A DNA stretch of 64,000 nt from Elusimicrobiota bacterium. Its GTDB lineage: Bacteria; Elusimicrobiota; Elusimicrobia; FEN-1173. The notes under the pieces were generated by a model. That model searched no databases. It was not told the origin of the DNA and saw only the letters and a list, made by a program, of their open reading frames with translations. This document shows, in pieces, positions 47,577 through 56,411 of this stretch; positions within the stretch are counted from its first letter, which is position 1, and every line of letters begins with the position of its first letter. The stretch is from assembly GCA_016721625.1 (NCBI GenBank), contig JADKHR010000001.1, positions 2,232,001 to 2,296,000 of the forward strand, in the 5' to 3' direction. Both the position numbers and the translations under genes were made by a program.

Positions 47577-49338
47577 CCGAGGGAAGCCTCTCGCGGGGGC
47601 CATTGTTGTGGCGTTGTTGTGGACCCCGGTCTTCGGCGGTTATTTTTCCAAGGGAGACCGGGGCCTCCAGGGGCCCGCGGTTCTAAAAATGGAGACGGGG
47701 GTTCGGGCCCTATCGCTCGGAGGTGCCTTTGTTGGGTCGGCGGACGACGCCAGCGCTCTCTTTTGGAACCCGGCCGGGCTGGAGCGGGTTCCCCGGCAAG
47801 AATTTATCGTGGGGCATTCCCGTGTGTTTGAAGACCAGACCCGTGAAGATCTGGGGTGGGTTTTGCCCGCTTGGCGTCGGGGCGAACGGGAAACGTGGGG
47901 GGTGCAGGCCTCTTACCTCGCCATGGATTCCTTTGATCTGGTAAAGAACGGAGTGCCCGCCGGGTCGGCCCAACCCTGGGAAGGGGCACTGGGGCTCTCC
48001 TACGCCCGGCCGTTTCGAAACCTCTTTTGGGGAATCACGGGAAAGGTGGCGCGGAAAGAGTTCCCCGGCGCCTCGGGACAAAGTTATCTTCTGGACGGAG
48101 GCCTCCAGGGAGAATCCAAGAATCTGGGGATGGCGTGGGGGTTTGTGATCGCCGACCTGGGAACGACGATGTCTTTGGGGGAGGGCACGCTGGCGCCTCC
48201 AACGGTATTTCGGTTGGGGGGAACGAAACGGTTTCTCCTGGGACGAAAAAATCAACTCCGTTGGTCGGGGCAAATCGACGCTCCTTCGGATGACACAGCG
48301 ATCGCCCGGATGGGTTTAGAATATGTGGTTCCAGGGAAAGAATGGGAAGCGGCTCTTCGACTGGGGGGCCAAACGGCTGGAGCCTCCAAGTTGACGGCGG
48401 GGTTCGGGGTGGGCCGAGGCTCGTTGGGGTTTAACTACGCCTATGGTCCGAGCGAGAGTTTAGGCGCCGCCCATCGAATGGATGTGACGTTCCGCTTTGG
48501 TCGGCCCTTGGAACCCGAGGTCCGTCGCCGGGACTTATTTGAGTCCGCCCAGGCGGCGTGGTCCTCCGGCCAAACGGCCCGGGCGGCGGACCTGCTGGAA
48601 GAGATCGAAGGAATCTCCCCTCGCTATTTTCCGGCGCAAGCGTTGGGTAAAGAAGTCAACCGGCGAATTGAAGAGAGCTTAAAACCGGACACGCTCTTTA
48701 CACTGGGCCTTCAAGCCTATGAAGCGAAAGATTTTGAAACCGCGGAGAACTACTTACGAAAGCTGGTGATCCTCGATCCCTCCTATCCGGAGGCCGGCGC
48801 TCTGTTGAAAAAAGCCGAGACAGGGCTGGCCGCCGCGCGGGATTCCCAAGCTCGGGCGGAACTCACCCGCGGCCTTGAACGAGAACGGAAATCGCTCCGC
48901 CGGTCGGCCCAGGAGGATCAACGGTTCGAACGGTGGCCGGAGGCCCTGAAAAATTGGCGGAGCCTCTTGGTTCGGTTCCCCAAAGACGCGGAAGCCCTGG
49001 CGGGCGTAACGCTCTGCCGGAATAAAATCGCCTCCTTGGCGGCATCAGCGGAACGGGCGGGAGAAGGGGGGAAGGCGCTTTCGTTCTATCGACTCTTGCA
49101 GGAAGATCGGCCCGACCCCGCCCTAGCGAAGCGAATTGAAAAAATGGGTGGAGAGGCCCGCGCGGAGACCCAGGCCCGGGCCCGCGCTCTCTACCAGGAA
49201 GGGGTCCGCGCCTACGATGGGGGAAATTTGAAAAAAGCCCTGCCGCTCTTTGAAGAGGCGGCGCGGTTAAACCCCGACGATGCGGCCATTGCCCGCGCGC
49301 GGGATCGGGTCCGAACGGAGCTCAAGCGCGCCAAATAG
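47563..49338 (+). CDS. PorV/PorQ-type outer-membrane protein with C-terminal TPR repeats
   Basis: 591 residues. The first half is a PorV/UPF0164-like barrel, recognised by the MKMETGVRALSLGGAF-like opening and DDASALFWNPAGL. The second half (from about residue 320) carries TPR-like helical repeats (AAWSSGQTARAADLLEEIEG, LGLQAYEAKDFETAENYLRK, EGVRAYDGGNLKKALPLFEE). TTG 47563 is chosen since it gives a signal peptide (GAIVVALLWTPVFGGYFSKG region) and overlaps the upstream stop; GTG 47608 is another candidate. PorV proteins in Bacteroidota shuttle type IX cargo. Here it sits behind a FlgD-Ig protein, so a similar delivery role is possible. The TPR extension suggests a periplasmic scaffold. Confidence 0.8.
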   Translation: MFNANRGKPLAGAIVVALLWTPVFGGYFSKGDRGLQGPAVLKMETGVRALSLGGAFVGSADDASALFWNPAGLERVPRQEFIVGHSRVFEDQTREDLGWVLPAWRRGERETWGVQASYLAMDSFDLVKNGVPAGSAQPWEGALGLSYARPFRNLFWGITGKVARKEFPGASGQSYLLDGGLQGESKNLGMAWGFVIADLGTTMSLGEGTLAPPTVFRLGGTKRFLLGRKNQLRWSGQIDAPSDDTAIARMGLEYVVPGKEWEAALRLGGQTAGASKLTAGFGVGRGSLGFNYAYGPSESLGAAHRMDVTFRFGRPLEPEVRRRDLFESAQAAWSSGQTARAADLLEEIEGISPRYFPAQALGKEVNRRIEESLKPDTLFTLGLQAYEAKDFETAENYLRKLVILDPSYPEAGALLKKAETGLAAARDSQARAELTRGLERERKSLRRSAQEDQRFERWPEALKNWRSLLVRFPKDAEALAGVTLCRNKIASLAASAERAGEGGKALSFYRLLQEDRPDPALAKRIEKMGGEARAETQARARALYQEGVRAYDGGNLKKALPLFEEAARLNPDDAAIARARDRVRTELKRAK

Positions 49339-49351
49339 CCGATGACGATTT

Positions 49352-50494
49352 TCAGGTGAACTTGACTCCCACGTCCTTCGGGGTGAGGTCCAAGTCTTGA
49401 AGGGCTTTTAAAATGATGGGCTTGAGGAACAGGCCCGTGCGCGCGGTGTATTCCAAAAACTCGAAGACGGCGCGCCAGCGTTTGAGCGGGGCTTTGCCTT
49501 CCCGGATCATGCGGCAGAATTCCTTTTCAAAACCGCTGTAGCCCATGCGGTGGATGTCTACGACCCCCAGAAGGGGAATGAGTTGGTGATTGGTGACGAG
49601 GGGGCTGTTTTCCCGGGGGTGGAGGAGGCCCCAGTCGGCCACTTGTTTCGCAATCACGGATTCGTCTAGGTTCCAGGCGTACAGGGGAAACAAAAGCCGC
49701 GCCACGCGTCCCGCCGGCCATCGGGAGCCCCGCCACCAAAGTCCCCGTTCCGTTTCCGTATAAATGTCGGACAAGGCCATCCCCGCCACGTGGGTCCGAT
49801 CGGACCGTTCTCGTTCGGGGGGGGATTCGAAATCCCGTAGGCCCAGGCCGTCTTGCACCTGGTAACGGGAGTAGCCGCAAAGGATGAGCGGAATTCCTTT
49901 TTCCGCCGCCAGGGCTCGGGCAGAGTCCAATAGGAACTCGCCGTCGCTAAAGTCCACGGTGCCGTATCCGCCGTCTTCGTTCAGGTGGGTGATCCCGTAG
50001 CGGTAAAGCTTTTTCATATAGGCCCGGGCGGGGCGGAAGGTAAAATGGTCCAGATCCAACCGTTCCACCAGGCGAAGCACGTTGGCCCGGGCCACGGGGC
50101 TCATAAACGTGTTGTCCATGGTGAGGGCCAAAAGCCGGAGGTTCGGGTGTTCGTCTTTCATTCGGCGGACCATGTAAACGCTGTCTTTGCCGCCGCTGAA
50201 AAGGACCAGGGCGTCGTAGCGGCCGCCGCCCCGGCCCTCGTGTTCCGTCAAGATCTTGGCGAGGGAAGCGATTTGGTTCTCGAGGGGATCCGAGACCGTA
50301 GCGGCAGGGCGAGGTTCCAGGCAGGCGGAACAAAAGCCGTTCCCGTCCAAAGGGGAGGCCCGTTCCGAAAGGGCGCATCGCCGGCAACGTCGGGCTATTT
50401 TGTTCCTCACCCACAGGCGGTGGAAGGGCCAGACAAAACGCGTGTGGAACTCGAAGAGTCGGGCGGTGAGGACGGCGCTGGCGACGGTTTCCAT
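49352..50494 (-). CDS. PP-loop ATPase, N-acetyl-sugar amidotransferase-like
   Basis: 380 residues from ATG 50494 (METVASAVL); an in-frame ATG at 50506 is equally possible and has TATAAT directly upstream. An N-terminal zinc ribbon with C-x2-C pairs (RRCRRCALSE and GFCSACLE) precedes a PP-loop (LFSGGKDSVYMV). This arrangement is that of the WbpG/PseA-type amidotransferases and of tRNA-thiolation enzymes such as LarE/TtuA relatives. The rest contains DFSDGEFLLDSARALAAEKG and HRMGYSGFEKEF. With rfbB/ugd not far away, a surface-sugar amidation role is possible, but the partner glutaminase is not adjacent. The assignment is to superfamily; function uncertain. Confidence 0.75.
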   Translation of the reverse strand: METVASAVLTARLFEFHTRFVWPFHRLWVRNKIARRCRRCALSERASPLDGNGFCSACLEPRPAATVSDPLENQIASLAKILTEHEGRGGGRYDALVLFSGGKDSVYMVRRMKDEHPNLRLLALTMDNTFMSPVARANVLRLVERLDLDHFTFRPARAYMKKLYRYGITHLNEDGGYGTVDFSDGEFLLDSARALAAEKGIPLILCGYSRYQVQDGLGLRDFESPPERERSDRTHVAGMALSDIYTETERGLWWRGSRWPAGRVARLLFPLYAWNLDESVIAKQVADWGLLHPRENSPLVTNHQLIPLLGVVDIHRMGYSGFEKEFCRMIREGKAPLKRWRAVFEFLEYTARTGLFLKPIILKALQDLDLTPKDVGVKFT

Positions 50495-50561
50495 GGGGCA
50501 CCCCATTATACTCAGAAAAAGCCAAAATGACGGTGGGGAATGAAGGATTCTGGAGGTGAAA

Positions 50562-51578
50562 ATGAAGGCTTTCGTCACGGGGTCCACGGGGTTTTTAGGG
50601 ATCCAATTGGTTCAGGAACTGGTCAAGGCCGGGTGGGAGGTGACGGCTCTTCACCGCGCCTCCTCTGACCTCGCCGATTTGAAAATCATTCCCGGGATTA
50701 AGTTCGTGGTGGGGGATGTGACGGATCGAACCTCCCTGGAGAAGGGAATGCCGCACAACATCGACGCGGTATTTCACGCGGCGGGGTCCGTGTTGCCGCT
50801 CCCCCATGACCAGGAGTTCACGCGTTACGCGGTGAACCAGGCGGGGACTCGCCATATGGTTGAAACCGCCCTCAAGCAGAAAGCTCAACGGTTCATTTAC
50901 ACCTCCACCGTCCTCACCTACGATTTCGCCCGGGGAGGCCGGGTCACGGAAGAATTCGGCCCTTATCAAGGGGTGGACGCCTACATGCGCTCCAAGGCCT
51001 TGGCCGATGTGGAGGTGGCGAACGGGGTTTCGGCGGGGCTGGACGCCGTCTTTCTTCACCCCTCGGCTATTTTCGGCGCCTACGACAAAGCCACCTGGTC
51101 GAAATTGTTTCTGGAGATTCAGCGGGGCCTGCCCCTCCCCTTCGCGCCGCCGGGGGGCGCCAGCGTGGCGCACATGCGAAAAGTGGCCCAAACACACGTG
51201 GCGGCCTTTCATCGAGGACGGAGAGGGGAGCACTACATTTTGGGAGGCCCCGACGTCACCTGGTTTGACGTCGTGCAACGGGTCGCGCGCCTTTTGAACA
51301 GGCCCGGCGCGCGCTGGACCTTGCCCTCCGGCCTTTTCCTCCTCTACGGTTACGTGGAGTATTACCTGTCGACCTGGCTCGGCCGGGAACCCACGATGAC
51401 GCCTCATATCGCCGAAACCCTTCGCCACACCATCCTGTCCGATTCCTCCAAGGCGATCCGGGAATTGGGCTACGAACCCTCCAGCTTGGATGAAATGTTG
51501 ACGGATTGTTACCAATGGATGGTGGCCACGGGCCGGTTGTCGGCGCGACCCCAGGAAGGGAAACCGAAGTCATCCTGA
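50562..51578 (+). CDS. NAD-dependent epimerase/dehydratase-family (extended SDR) protein
   Basis: 338 residues. The nucleotide-binding loop is VTGSTGFLGIQL and a Ser/Tyr/Lys site is formed by YTSTVLTY and YMRSK. The middle has FHAAGSVLPLPHD and HPSAIFGAYDKATWSK. The C-terminal third contains a hydrophobic stretch (LPSGLFLLYGYVEYYLSTWL), as in 3-beta-hydroxysteroid-dehydrogenase-like and dihydroflavonol-reductase-like SDRs. ATG 50562 is chosen since GGAGG lies six bases upstream; the GTG at 50556 overlaps that site. It is divergent from the PP-loop gene. Substrate unknown. Confidence 0.85.
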   Translation: MKAFVTGSTGFLGIQLVQELVKAGWEVTALHRASSDLADLKIIPGIKFVVGDVTDRTSLEKGMPHNIDAVFHAAGSVLPLPHDQEFTRYAVNQAGTRHMVETALKQKAQRFIYTSTVLTYDFARGGRVTEEFGPYQGVDAYMRSKALADVEVANGVSAGLDAVFLHPSAIFGAYDKATWSKLFLEIQRGLPLPFAPPGGASVAHMRKVAQTHVAAFHRGRRGEHYILGGPDVTWFDVVQRVARLLNRPGARWTLPSGLFLLYGYVEYYLSTWLGREPTMTPHIAETLRHTILSDSSKAIRELGYEPSSLDEMLTDCYQWMVATGRLSARPQEGKPKSS

Positions 51579-51666
51579 AAAAAAAGGGCCGCACCCGACC
51601 TTAGGGAACTTTTTAGCTGGTTAAGTGTTGTTTAAGAGCGAATCCAACCGAAGAAAGGAGCCTGCT

Positions 51667-52332
51667 ATGCCGACACTTTCTGTTGAAAGTCCCATTTCCC
51701 CCGCGTCCTTGATCGACCAACTCCGCTGGCGTTACGCCACGAAGGTCTTCGACCCCGCGCGCAAAATTCCGGCGGCGCTTTGGACGGCGCTGGAGGAGGC
51801 CCTCGTTCTTGCCCCTTCTTCCTTCGGCCTCCAGCCCTGGAAGTTTTTTGTCGTGCAGAATAAAGCCGTGCGCGAAAAGTTGCGCCCGGCGGCGTGGAAC
51901 CAGTCCCAAATCACCGACGCCTCCCACCTGGTGGTGTTCGCGATCAAAAAAAATCTGAACGTCGAAGACGTGAGGAAATTTATCGCGCTCACGGCCAAAG
52001 TCCGAGGAGTGACGGTTGAAAGTTTGGCTCCCTACCAGAAAATGATGGAAGGCTTCGCCGCCCACCCGCCCTTGGACATCAACGTCTGGGCGGCCCGGCA
52101 GGTCTACATCGCCTTGGGCACGTTTTTGACCTCCGCCGCTCTGCTCGGGGTGGACGCTTGTCCCATGGAGGGGTTCGCGCCGGGAACGTTCGACGAAATT
52201 TTGGGGCTCGACAAAAAAGGCTATGCAACGGTGGTGGTCGCCACGGCGGGCTATCGCTCGGCCGAGGACAAATACGCCGCCGCGCCGAAGGTTCGATACG
52301 AGAAAAGCGCCGTCCTCGAGGTTTTGAACTGA
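51667..52332 (+). CDS. NAD(P)H-dependent oxidoreductase, nitroreductase (NfsB-like) family
   Basis: 221-residue flavoprotein. The FMN-binding start is LRWRYATKVFDPARK, followed by LAPSSFGLQPWKFFV, the standard nitroreductase signature. Later VDACPMEGFAPGTFDEILGL and VVVATAGYRSAED match NfsB/NfnB-type enzymes, so it is likely an NfsB-like quinone or nitro reductase. An AAAGGAG site precedes ATG 51667. The stop overlaps the next gene in a CTGA arrangement, implying coupled translation. Confidence 0.92.
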   Translation: MPTLSVESPISPASLIDQLRWRYATKVFDPARKIPAALWTALEEALVLAPSSFGLQPWKFFVVQNKAVREKLRPAAWNQSQITDASHLVVFAIKKNLNVEDVRKFIALTAKVRGVTVESLAPYQKMMEGFAAHPPLDINVWAARQVYIALGTFLTSAALLGVDACPMEGFAPGTFDEILGLDKKGYATVVVATAGYRSAEDKYAAAPKVRYEKSAVLEVLN

Positions 52333-53144
52333 CCGCGAAAACTGCGGGCGGTTCCACCGGCGCTGGGAAGGAACCTCTTTGGCCGGCCTTGTTCCTGGGC
52401 CATGGATCTCCGATGAACGCCATCGAAGAGACCTCTTTTTCCCTGGCTTGGGGGAAATTGGGAAAGGAGCTCGGGCGGCCCAAGGCCGTCCTCTGCGTTT
52501 CGGCCCATTGGCTCACCCAGGGGTCGCGCGTGACGGCGCAGAAGAGTCCAAAAACCATCCATGATTTCTACGGGTTTCCCGAGGCCCTTTATCACGTTCG
52601 CTACCCCGCCCCCGGGGACCGGGCCTTGGCGGTTCGCGTGGCGGACCTTTTGGGTCTTTCGTCCGACGCCTTGACGGAGGACTGGGGGTTGGACCACGGG
52701 GCCTGGAGCGTTTTGGTCCACCTGTTTCCCAAGGCGGACGTCCCCGTGGTCCAGCTTTCCTTGGACCCACACGCCTCGCCCATGGACCACGTGAAACTGG
52801 CCCAACAGTTGGCTCCTTTGAGGGCAGAGGGCGTCCTCCTCTTGGGAAGCGGCAACCTCGTCCACAACCTCGGTCTCTTGAGCGGCGACCCCGAGGCGGC
52901 ACCGCCCGCCTGGGCGACCGCGTTTGACCGGGCGGTTCAAGAGTCGGCGATTCGAGGGGATCTGGAGGCCCTCACCCGCTGGGAAAGTCTCACGCCCGAC
53001 CCGCGCTTGGCCTGCCCCTCGCTGGACCACTACCTCCCGCTTCTCTACGTCCTGGCCCTCCGCCACCCAGGGGAACCCGTGTCGTTCCCCGTCCAAGGTT
53101 TTCAGCACGGAACCATCTCCATGCGATCTGTTCGCGTCGGCTGA
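52329..53144 (+). CDS. 4,5-DOPA-extradiol-dioxygenase-like protein (YgiD family)
   Basis: 271 residues from CTG 52329. Zinc/iron ligands are visible as FLGHGSP, CVSAHWLTQG, EDWGLDHGAWSV and GFQHGTISM, matching the LigB-type DODA/YgiD family. The start is unusual: no ATG or GTG lies between the upstream stop and the catalytic GHG motif. CTG 52329 overlaps the nitroreductase stop; TTG 52389 would leave almost nothing before the first ligand. A start lost to a base-call error is also possible. E. coli YgiD is a DOPA dioxygenase in vitro, but the natural substrate is unclear. Confidence 0.85.
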   Translation: MTAKTAGGSTGAGKEPLWPALFLGHGSPMNAIEETSFSLAWGKLGKELGRPKAVLCVSAHWLTQGSRVTAQKSPKTIHDFYGFPEALYHVRYPAPGDRALAVRVADLLGLSSDALTEDWGLDHGAWSVLVHLFPKADVPVVQLSLDPHASPMDHVKLAQQLAPLRAEGVLLLGSGNLVHNLGLLSGDPEAAPPAWATAFDRAVQESAIRGDLEALTRWESLTPDPRLACPSLDHYLPLLYVLALRHPGEPVSFPVQGFQHGTISMRSVRVG

Positions 53145-53226
53145 AGGTTTCAAAACCCCGGTCGGCGTCAGCTTTCGCTTCACCGACATCTCCTTCTTCA
53201 GCCATGGTGGGTTCCTTAACCCGAAT

Positions 53227-53546
53227 AATTCAGTTGCCCACTGTTCGTCCCTTCCAAAAACTTAACAGAAGGGACTGTCCTGACATTTCAATTGTTTGAC
53301 GAATAGGACGACGTAGAATCTGACCCTTTTAACTCCACGAAAATTTTCGACCGTCGTCCCATCTACGCTCTCACTTTTTTGTTTCGGAAAAAGGGGCATC
53401 TTTTGCGTCTCGCATCAGCGGCTCTGTCCCGTCCATGCCGGTCCACAGGGTCGGGACTGCACCACTATTCATGAATTGTCGGACGGTGCTTCCGCCTCAG
53501 GTGCCCCGCGCTCTGCGCGGGGCCGGTCCTCGGGTGCAACTGAATT
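53227..53546. repeat. MITE-like element, diverged relative of 24510-24674
   Basis: The ends AATTCAGTTGC (53227-53237) and GCAACTGAATT (53536-53546) are perfect inverted copies and share TTCAGTTG with the 24-kb element. The core (53305-53420) aligns with the 24-kb core: GACGTAGAATC versus GACGTAAAATC, and ACTTTTTTGTTTCG in both, then AAAAA and a TCTCG. It also contains the GCCCCGCG-CTCT-GCGCGGGGC hairpin at 53503-53523. This copy is longer and no gene is present in the 428-base gap. Confidence 0.65.
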
Positions 53547-53572
53547 GCCTTGTTTAACGCTCTCGCCCGGTT

Positions 53573-54040
53573 CTAACCCGAAATTGGAATGAGAGTCGTT
53601 CGCTCTTCGGGCCGTATCGCCGGGAAATCCTGAACAAACCGTTTAATCTCATCCCGCACGCGGCGGTAATGGGACAAGGCTTCCTCTTCGGTCTTGGCTT
53701 CAGCGGCCAGTTTGGGCGGGTCTTCAAACCCGGCGTGGATGATTTTCGTTTTCCCCGGGAATCGCGGGCAATGTTCGTTGGCGTGGCCGCAGACGGTGAC
53801 CACGACGTCGAAAGGGACGTCTTTTAATTCGTTGATGTTTTTGGACCGATGCTTGGAAATATCCACTCCCGCCTCGGCCATCACCTTGACGGCGAGAGGG
53901 TTCAACCCGTGCGTCTCGAATCCCGCGGAGAATGCTTCCACCACGTCGCCCCTCAACGACCGCGCCCACCCCTCGGCCATTTGGCTTCGGCAGGAATTTC
54001 CCGTGCACAGGAACAGAATGGTGATTTTACGGTCGCTCAT
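53573..54040 (-). CDS. arsC: Arsenate reductase, thioredoxin-coupled LMW-phosphatase type
   Basis: 155-residue cytoplasmic enzyme reducing arsenate to arsenite, which Acr3 then exports. C12 and C17 lie in the phosphatase-type loop LCTGNSCRSQMAEGW. The further redox cysteines C84 and C91 lie in VTVCGHANEHCPRF, as in S. aureus-type ArsC that relies on thioredoxin. It is last in the minus-strand ars operon, 16 bases after a small redox-protein gene. Confidence 0.95.
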   Translation of the reverse strand: MSDRKITILFLCTGNSCRSQMAEGWARSLRGDVVEAFSAGFETHGLNPLAVKVMAEAGVDISKHRSKNINELKDVPFDVVVTVCGHANEHCPRFPGKTKIIHAGFEDPPKLAAEAKTEEEALSHYRRVRDEIKRFVQDFPAIRPEERTTLIPISG

Positions 54041-54056
54041 CCCCGCTCCGCCCTGG

Positions 54057-54308
54057 TCACCCGGAATGGGGAATCTGCCCCAACAGGGTCTTGAGTTCGT
54101 CGAGCCCGGGCACCCGGCCCGCCACTTTCACCATGCCGTCCACCGCCAAGGCCGGGGTGGCCATGACGCCGAAGGCCATGATCTTTTCAATGTCCGTCAC
54201 TTTTTCAAGCGCATAGTCCAAGCCCATCGCCTTGGCGGCTTTTTCCGTTTGATCCGCCAACGCCTTGCATTTGGAACAGCCGGTCCCGAGTATTTGGAGT
54301 TTCTTCAT
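54057..54308 (-). CDS. Small thioredoxin-fold protein (redox-active disulfide protein)
   Basis: 83 residues with an N-terminal thioredoxin-like motif GTGCSKC (C11, C14), the GVMATPALAVDG cis-Pro region and a short C-terminal helix. It belongs to the small redox-active disulfide protein 2 family found beside permeases of the ArsP/DUF318 type. It could recycle the adjacent ArsC or serve the permease. The start ATG at 54308 is the family start; the open frame extends far upstream but only as a shadow of the permease. Confidence 0.9.
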   Translation of the reverse strand: MKKLQILGTGCSKCKALADQTEKAAKAMGLDYALEKVTDIEKIMAFGVMATPALAVDGMVKVAGRVPGLDELKTLLGQIPHSG

Positions 54309-54319
54309 GTCACGCCCCC

Positions 54320-55267
54320 TTATAAAACAGCGTTGAACAAATAGCCCACCCCGACAATGGCCAAAGCCACGATGCCGAAAAACGTCAAGAGCAGGCGCAT
54401 CTTGAGGACTTTTTTCAAAATGACCGCCTCCGGGAAAGAAAGCGCCGTCACCGCCATCATGAACGCCAGCGCCGTGCCGATGGGGAGCCCTTTTCCCATG
54501 AGAGCCTGAACCACGGGGATCATTCCGGCGGCATTGGAATAAAGCGGGACCCCAACGACAACCGCCAACGGCACGGCGAAGGGATTGTCCCGCCCCGCGT
54601 GGACGGCCAGGAAATCCGCCGGGGCATAACCGTGGATGAAGGCCCCAACGCCCACCCCCGCCAAAACATAAGGGCTGATCTTCTTGAGCAAGTCCCAGGT
54701 GTAAAAACGGGCGTCGGTGAACCTCTGTCGAAATGACAAAGAAGTCAGGCCCACCGCTCCCACCTTTATTTGATAAACGTAGTCCTGAACGTATCTTTCC
54801 ATCTTCAATTGACCAATGACGATACCGGATAAAATGGCGACGAAGACGCCGGTGCCGACGTATAACAGCGCCACTTTCGCGCCGAACAGCCCCCACAAGA
54901 GGATCAACGCCACTTCGTTGACCATGGGCGACGACACCAAGAAAGAGAACGTGACCCCCAACGGCACCCCCGACTCCACAAACCCGATGAAGAGAGGCAC
55001 GGCCGAGCAGGAGCAGAAGGGCGTCACGATCCCCAGGAGCGCCGCCAGCACGTTCCCCACGTATTGTCGCCGGTGAGCCAAGAGCGCCCGCGTTCTCGCC
55101 GGGGAGAAATAGGAACGGAGGACCGCGACCACGAAAACGATGACGGTCAGGAGGAAAACAATCTTCACGCTGTCGTAGAGGAAGAAGTGGACCGCCTCGC
55201 CCAGGGGCGTGCCACGTTCAAGTCCCATCCAGCCGAAGGTCAGATGGGCGACGATTGTTTTCAGCAT
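54320..55267 (-). CDS. ArsP/DUF318-type permease
   Basis: 315-residue membrane permease with about eight helices. It has the family signature GIVTPFCSCSAVPLFIGFVE (Cys pair in a membrane helix) and SSPMVNEVALILL. ArsP-type proteins export trivalent organoarsenicals; others with this fold have unknown substrates. ATG 55267 is chosen because GAGGTG lies nine bases upstream; a GTG three codons earlier is the longer alternative. It overlaps the acr3 stop, so the two are co-translated. The final 30 residues are hydrophobic. Confidence 0.87.
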   Translation of the reverse strand: MLKTIVAHLTFGWMGLERGTPLGEAVHFFLYDSVKIVFLLTVIVFVVAVLRSYFSPARTRALLAHRRQYVGNVLAALLGIVTPFCSCSAVPLFIGFVESGVPLGVTFSFLVSSPMVNEVALILLWGLFGAKVALLYVGTGVFVAILSGIVIGQLKMERYVQDYVYQIKVGAVGLTSLSFRQRFTDARFYTWDLLKKISPYVLAGVGVGAFIHGYAPADFLAVHAGRDNPFAVPLAVVVGVPLYSNAAGMIPVVQALMGKGLPIGTALAFMMAVTALSFPEAVILKKVLKMRLLLTFFGIVALAIVGVGYLFNAVL

Positions 55268-56349
55268 GACTCGCACCTCTGGCCCACGGCGTCATGGATC
55301 GGGGTAAAAAACAGGCGTTTGGCTCGGAGGGACACGTTCACGAGCCCGATCATGACCGGCACCTCCACCAGGGGACCCACGACGGCCGCGAAGGCCGCGC
55401 CGGAATGAATGCCGAAAACCGCCACGGACACGGCGATGGCCAACTCGAAATTGTTGCTGGCCGCCGTGAAAGAGAGCGTCGCGGACTTTTTATAATTCGC
55501 TCCAATCTTCCAACTCATCCAGAAACTCACCAGGAACATGACCAGGAAGTAAATGAGCAGGGGCACGGCGATTCTCAACACATCCAGGGGAATCCAGACG
55601 ATCATCTTTCCTTTAAGGCTGAACAGGACGACGATGGTGAACAAAAGCGCGATGAGCGTGAGCGGGCTGATTTTGGGGATGAACGTCTTTTCATACCATT
55701 CTTTCCCCTTCGTTTTCAGACCGATGACCCGGGTCAGCATCCCCGCCAGGAACGGGATTCCCAGGTAGATAAAGACGCTTTGGGCGATCTGCCCCATGCT
55801 GATCTTCACAAGACTCCCCTTCAACCCGATCATCGGGGGCAGGACGGTGATGAACAGGTAGGCGAAGGCGCTGTAAAAGACGACTTGGAACACGCTGTTG
55901 AACGCCACGAGCCCTGCGGCGTATTCGGTGTCCCCCTCCGCCAAGTCGTTCCAGACGATCACCATGGCGATGCATCGCGCCAATCCGATCAGGATGAGAC
56001 CCACCATGTATTCCGGATACCCGCGCAGGAATACGATCGCCAGGACAAACATCAGCACGGGGCCCACGATCCAGTTTTGAACCAACGACAACCCCAAAAC
56101 TTTCCAGTCCCGGAACACGTCCCCCAATTCCTCGTATTTCACCTTTGCCAAGGGGGGAACCATCATGAGGATCAACCCCGCCGCGATGGGGAGGTTTGTT
56201 GTCCCCACTTGAAACAGGTTGATGAAGTTCTCAATCCCTTGAAAAAAATACCCCAGACCAACACCAAGCCCCATCGCCAGAAATATCCAGAGCGTGAGGT
56301 ATCTGTCCAGAAAAGAAAGTTTTTTTACAATGCCATCGCGATCCGCCAT
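55261..56349 (-). CDS. acr3: Arsenite efflux transporter Acr3
   Basis: 362-residue, ten-helix member of the Acr3/bile-acid-sodium-symporter fold that exports arsenite. The signature GLARCIAMVIVWNDLAEGD holds the essential Cys, and AASNNFELAIAVSVAVFG is the second conserved segment. ATG 56349 is preceded by a GAGAGG site; GTG 56352 is the longer alternative. The C-terminal tail ends QRCESC, cysteine-rich. It follows arsR by 62 bases in the same transcript. Confidence 0.95.
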   Translation of the reverse strand: MADRDGIVKKLSFLDRYLTLWIFLAMGLGVGLGYFFQGIENFINLFQVGTTNLPIAAGLILMMVPPLAKVKYEELGDVFRDWKVLGLSLVQNWIVGPVLMFVLAIVFLRGYPEYMVGLILIGLARCIAMVIVWNDLAEGDTEYAAGLVAFNSVFQVVFYSAFAYLFITVLPPMIGLKGSLVKISMGQIAQSVFIYLGIPFLAGMLTRVIGLKTKGKEWYEKTFIPKISPLTLIALLFTIVVLFSLKGKMIVWIPLDVLRIAVPLLIYFLVMFLVSFWMSWKIGANYKKSATLSFTAASNNFELAIAVSVAVFGIHSGAAFAAVVGPLVEVPVMIGLVNVSLRAKRLFFTPIHDAVGQRCESC

Positions 56350-56411
56350 CACAAAGACCTCTCATAAAAGAAAGCAGTTAAACGTATATAACAACAAAAC
56401 AAATTAACAGG

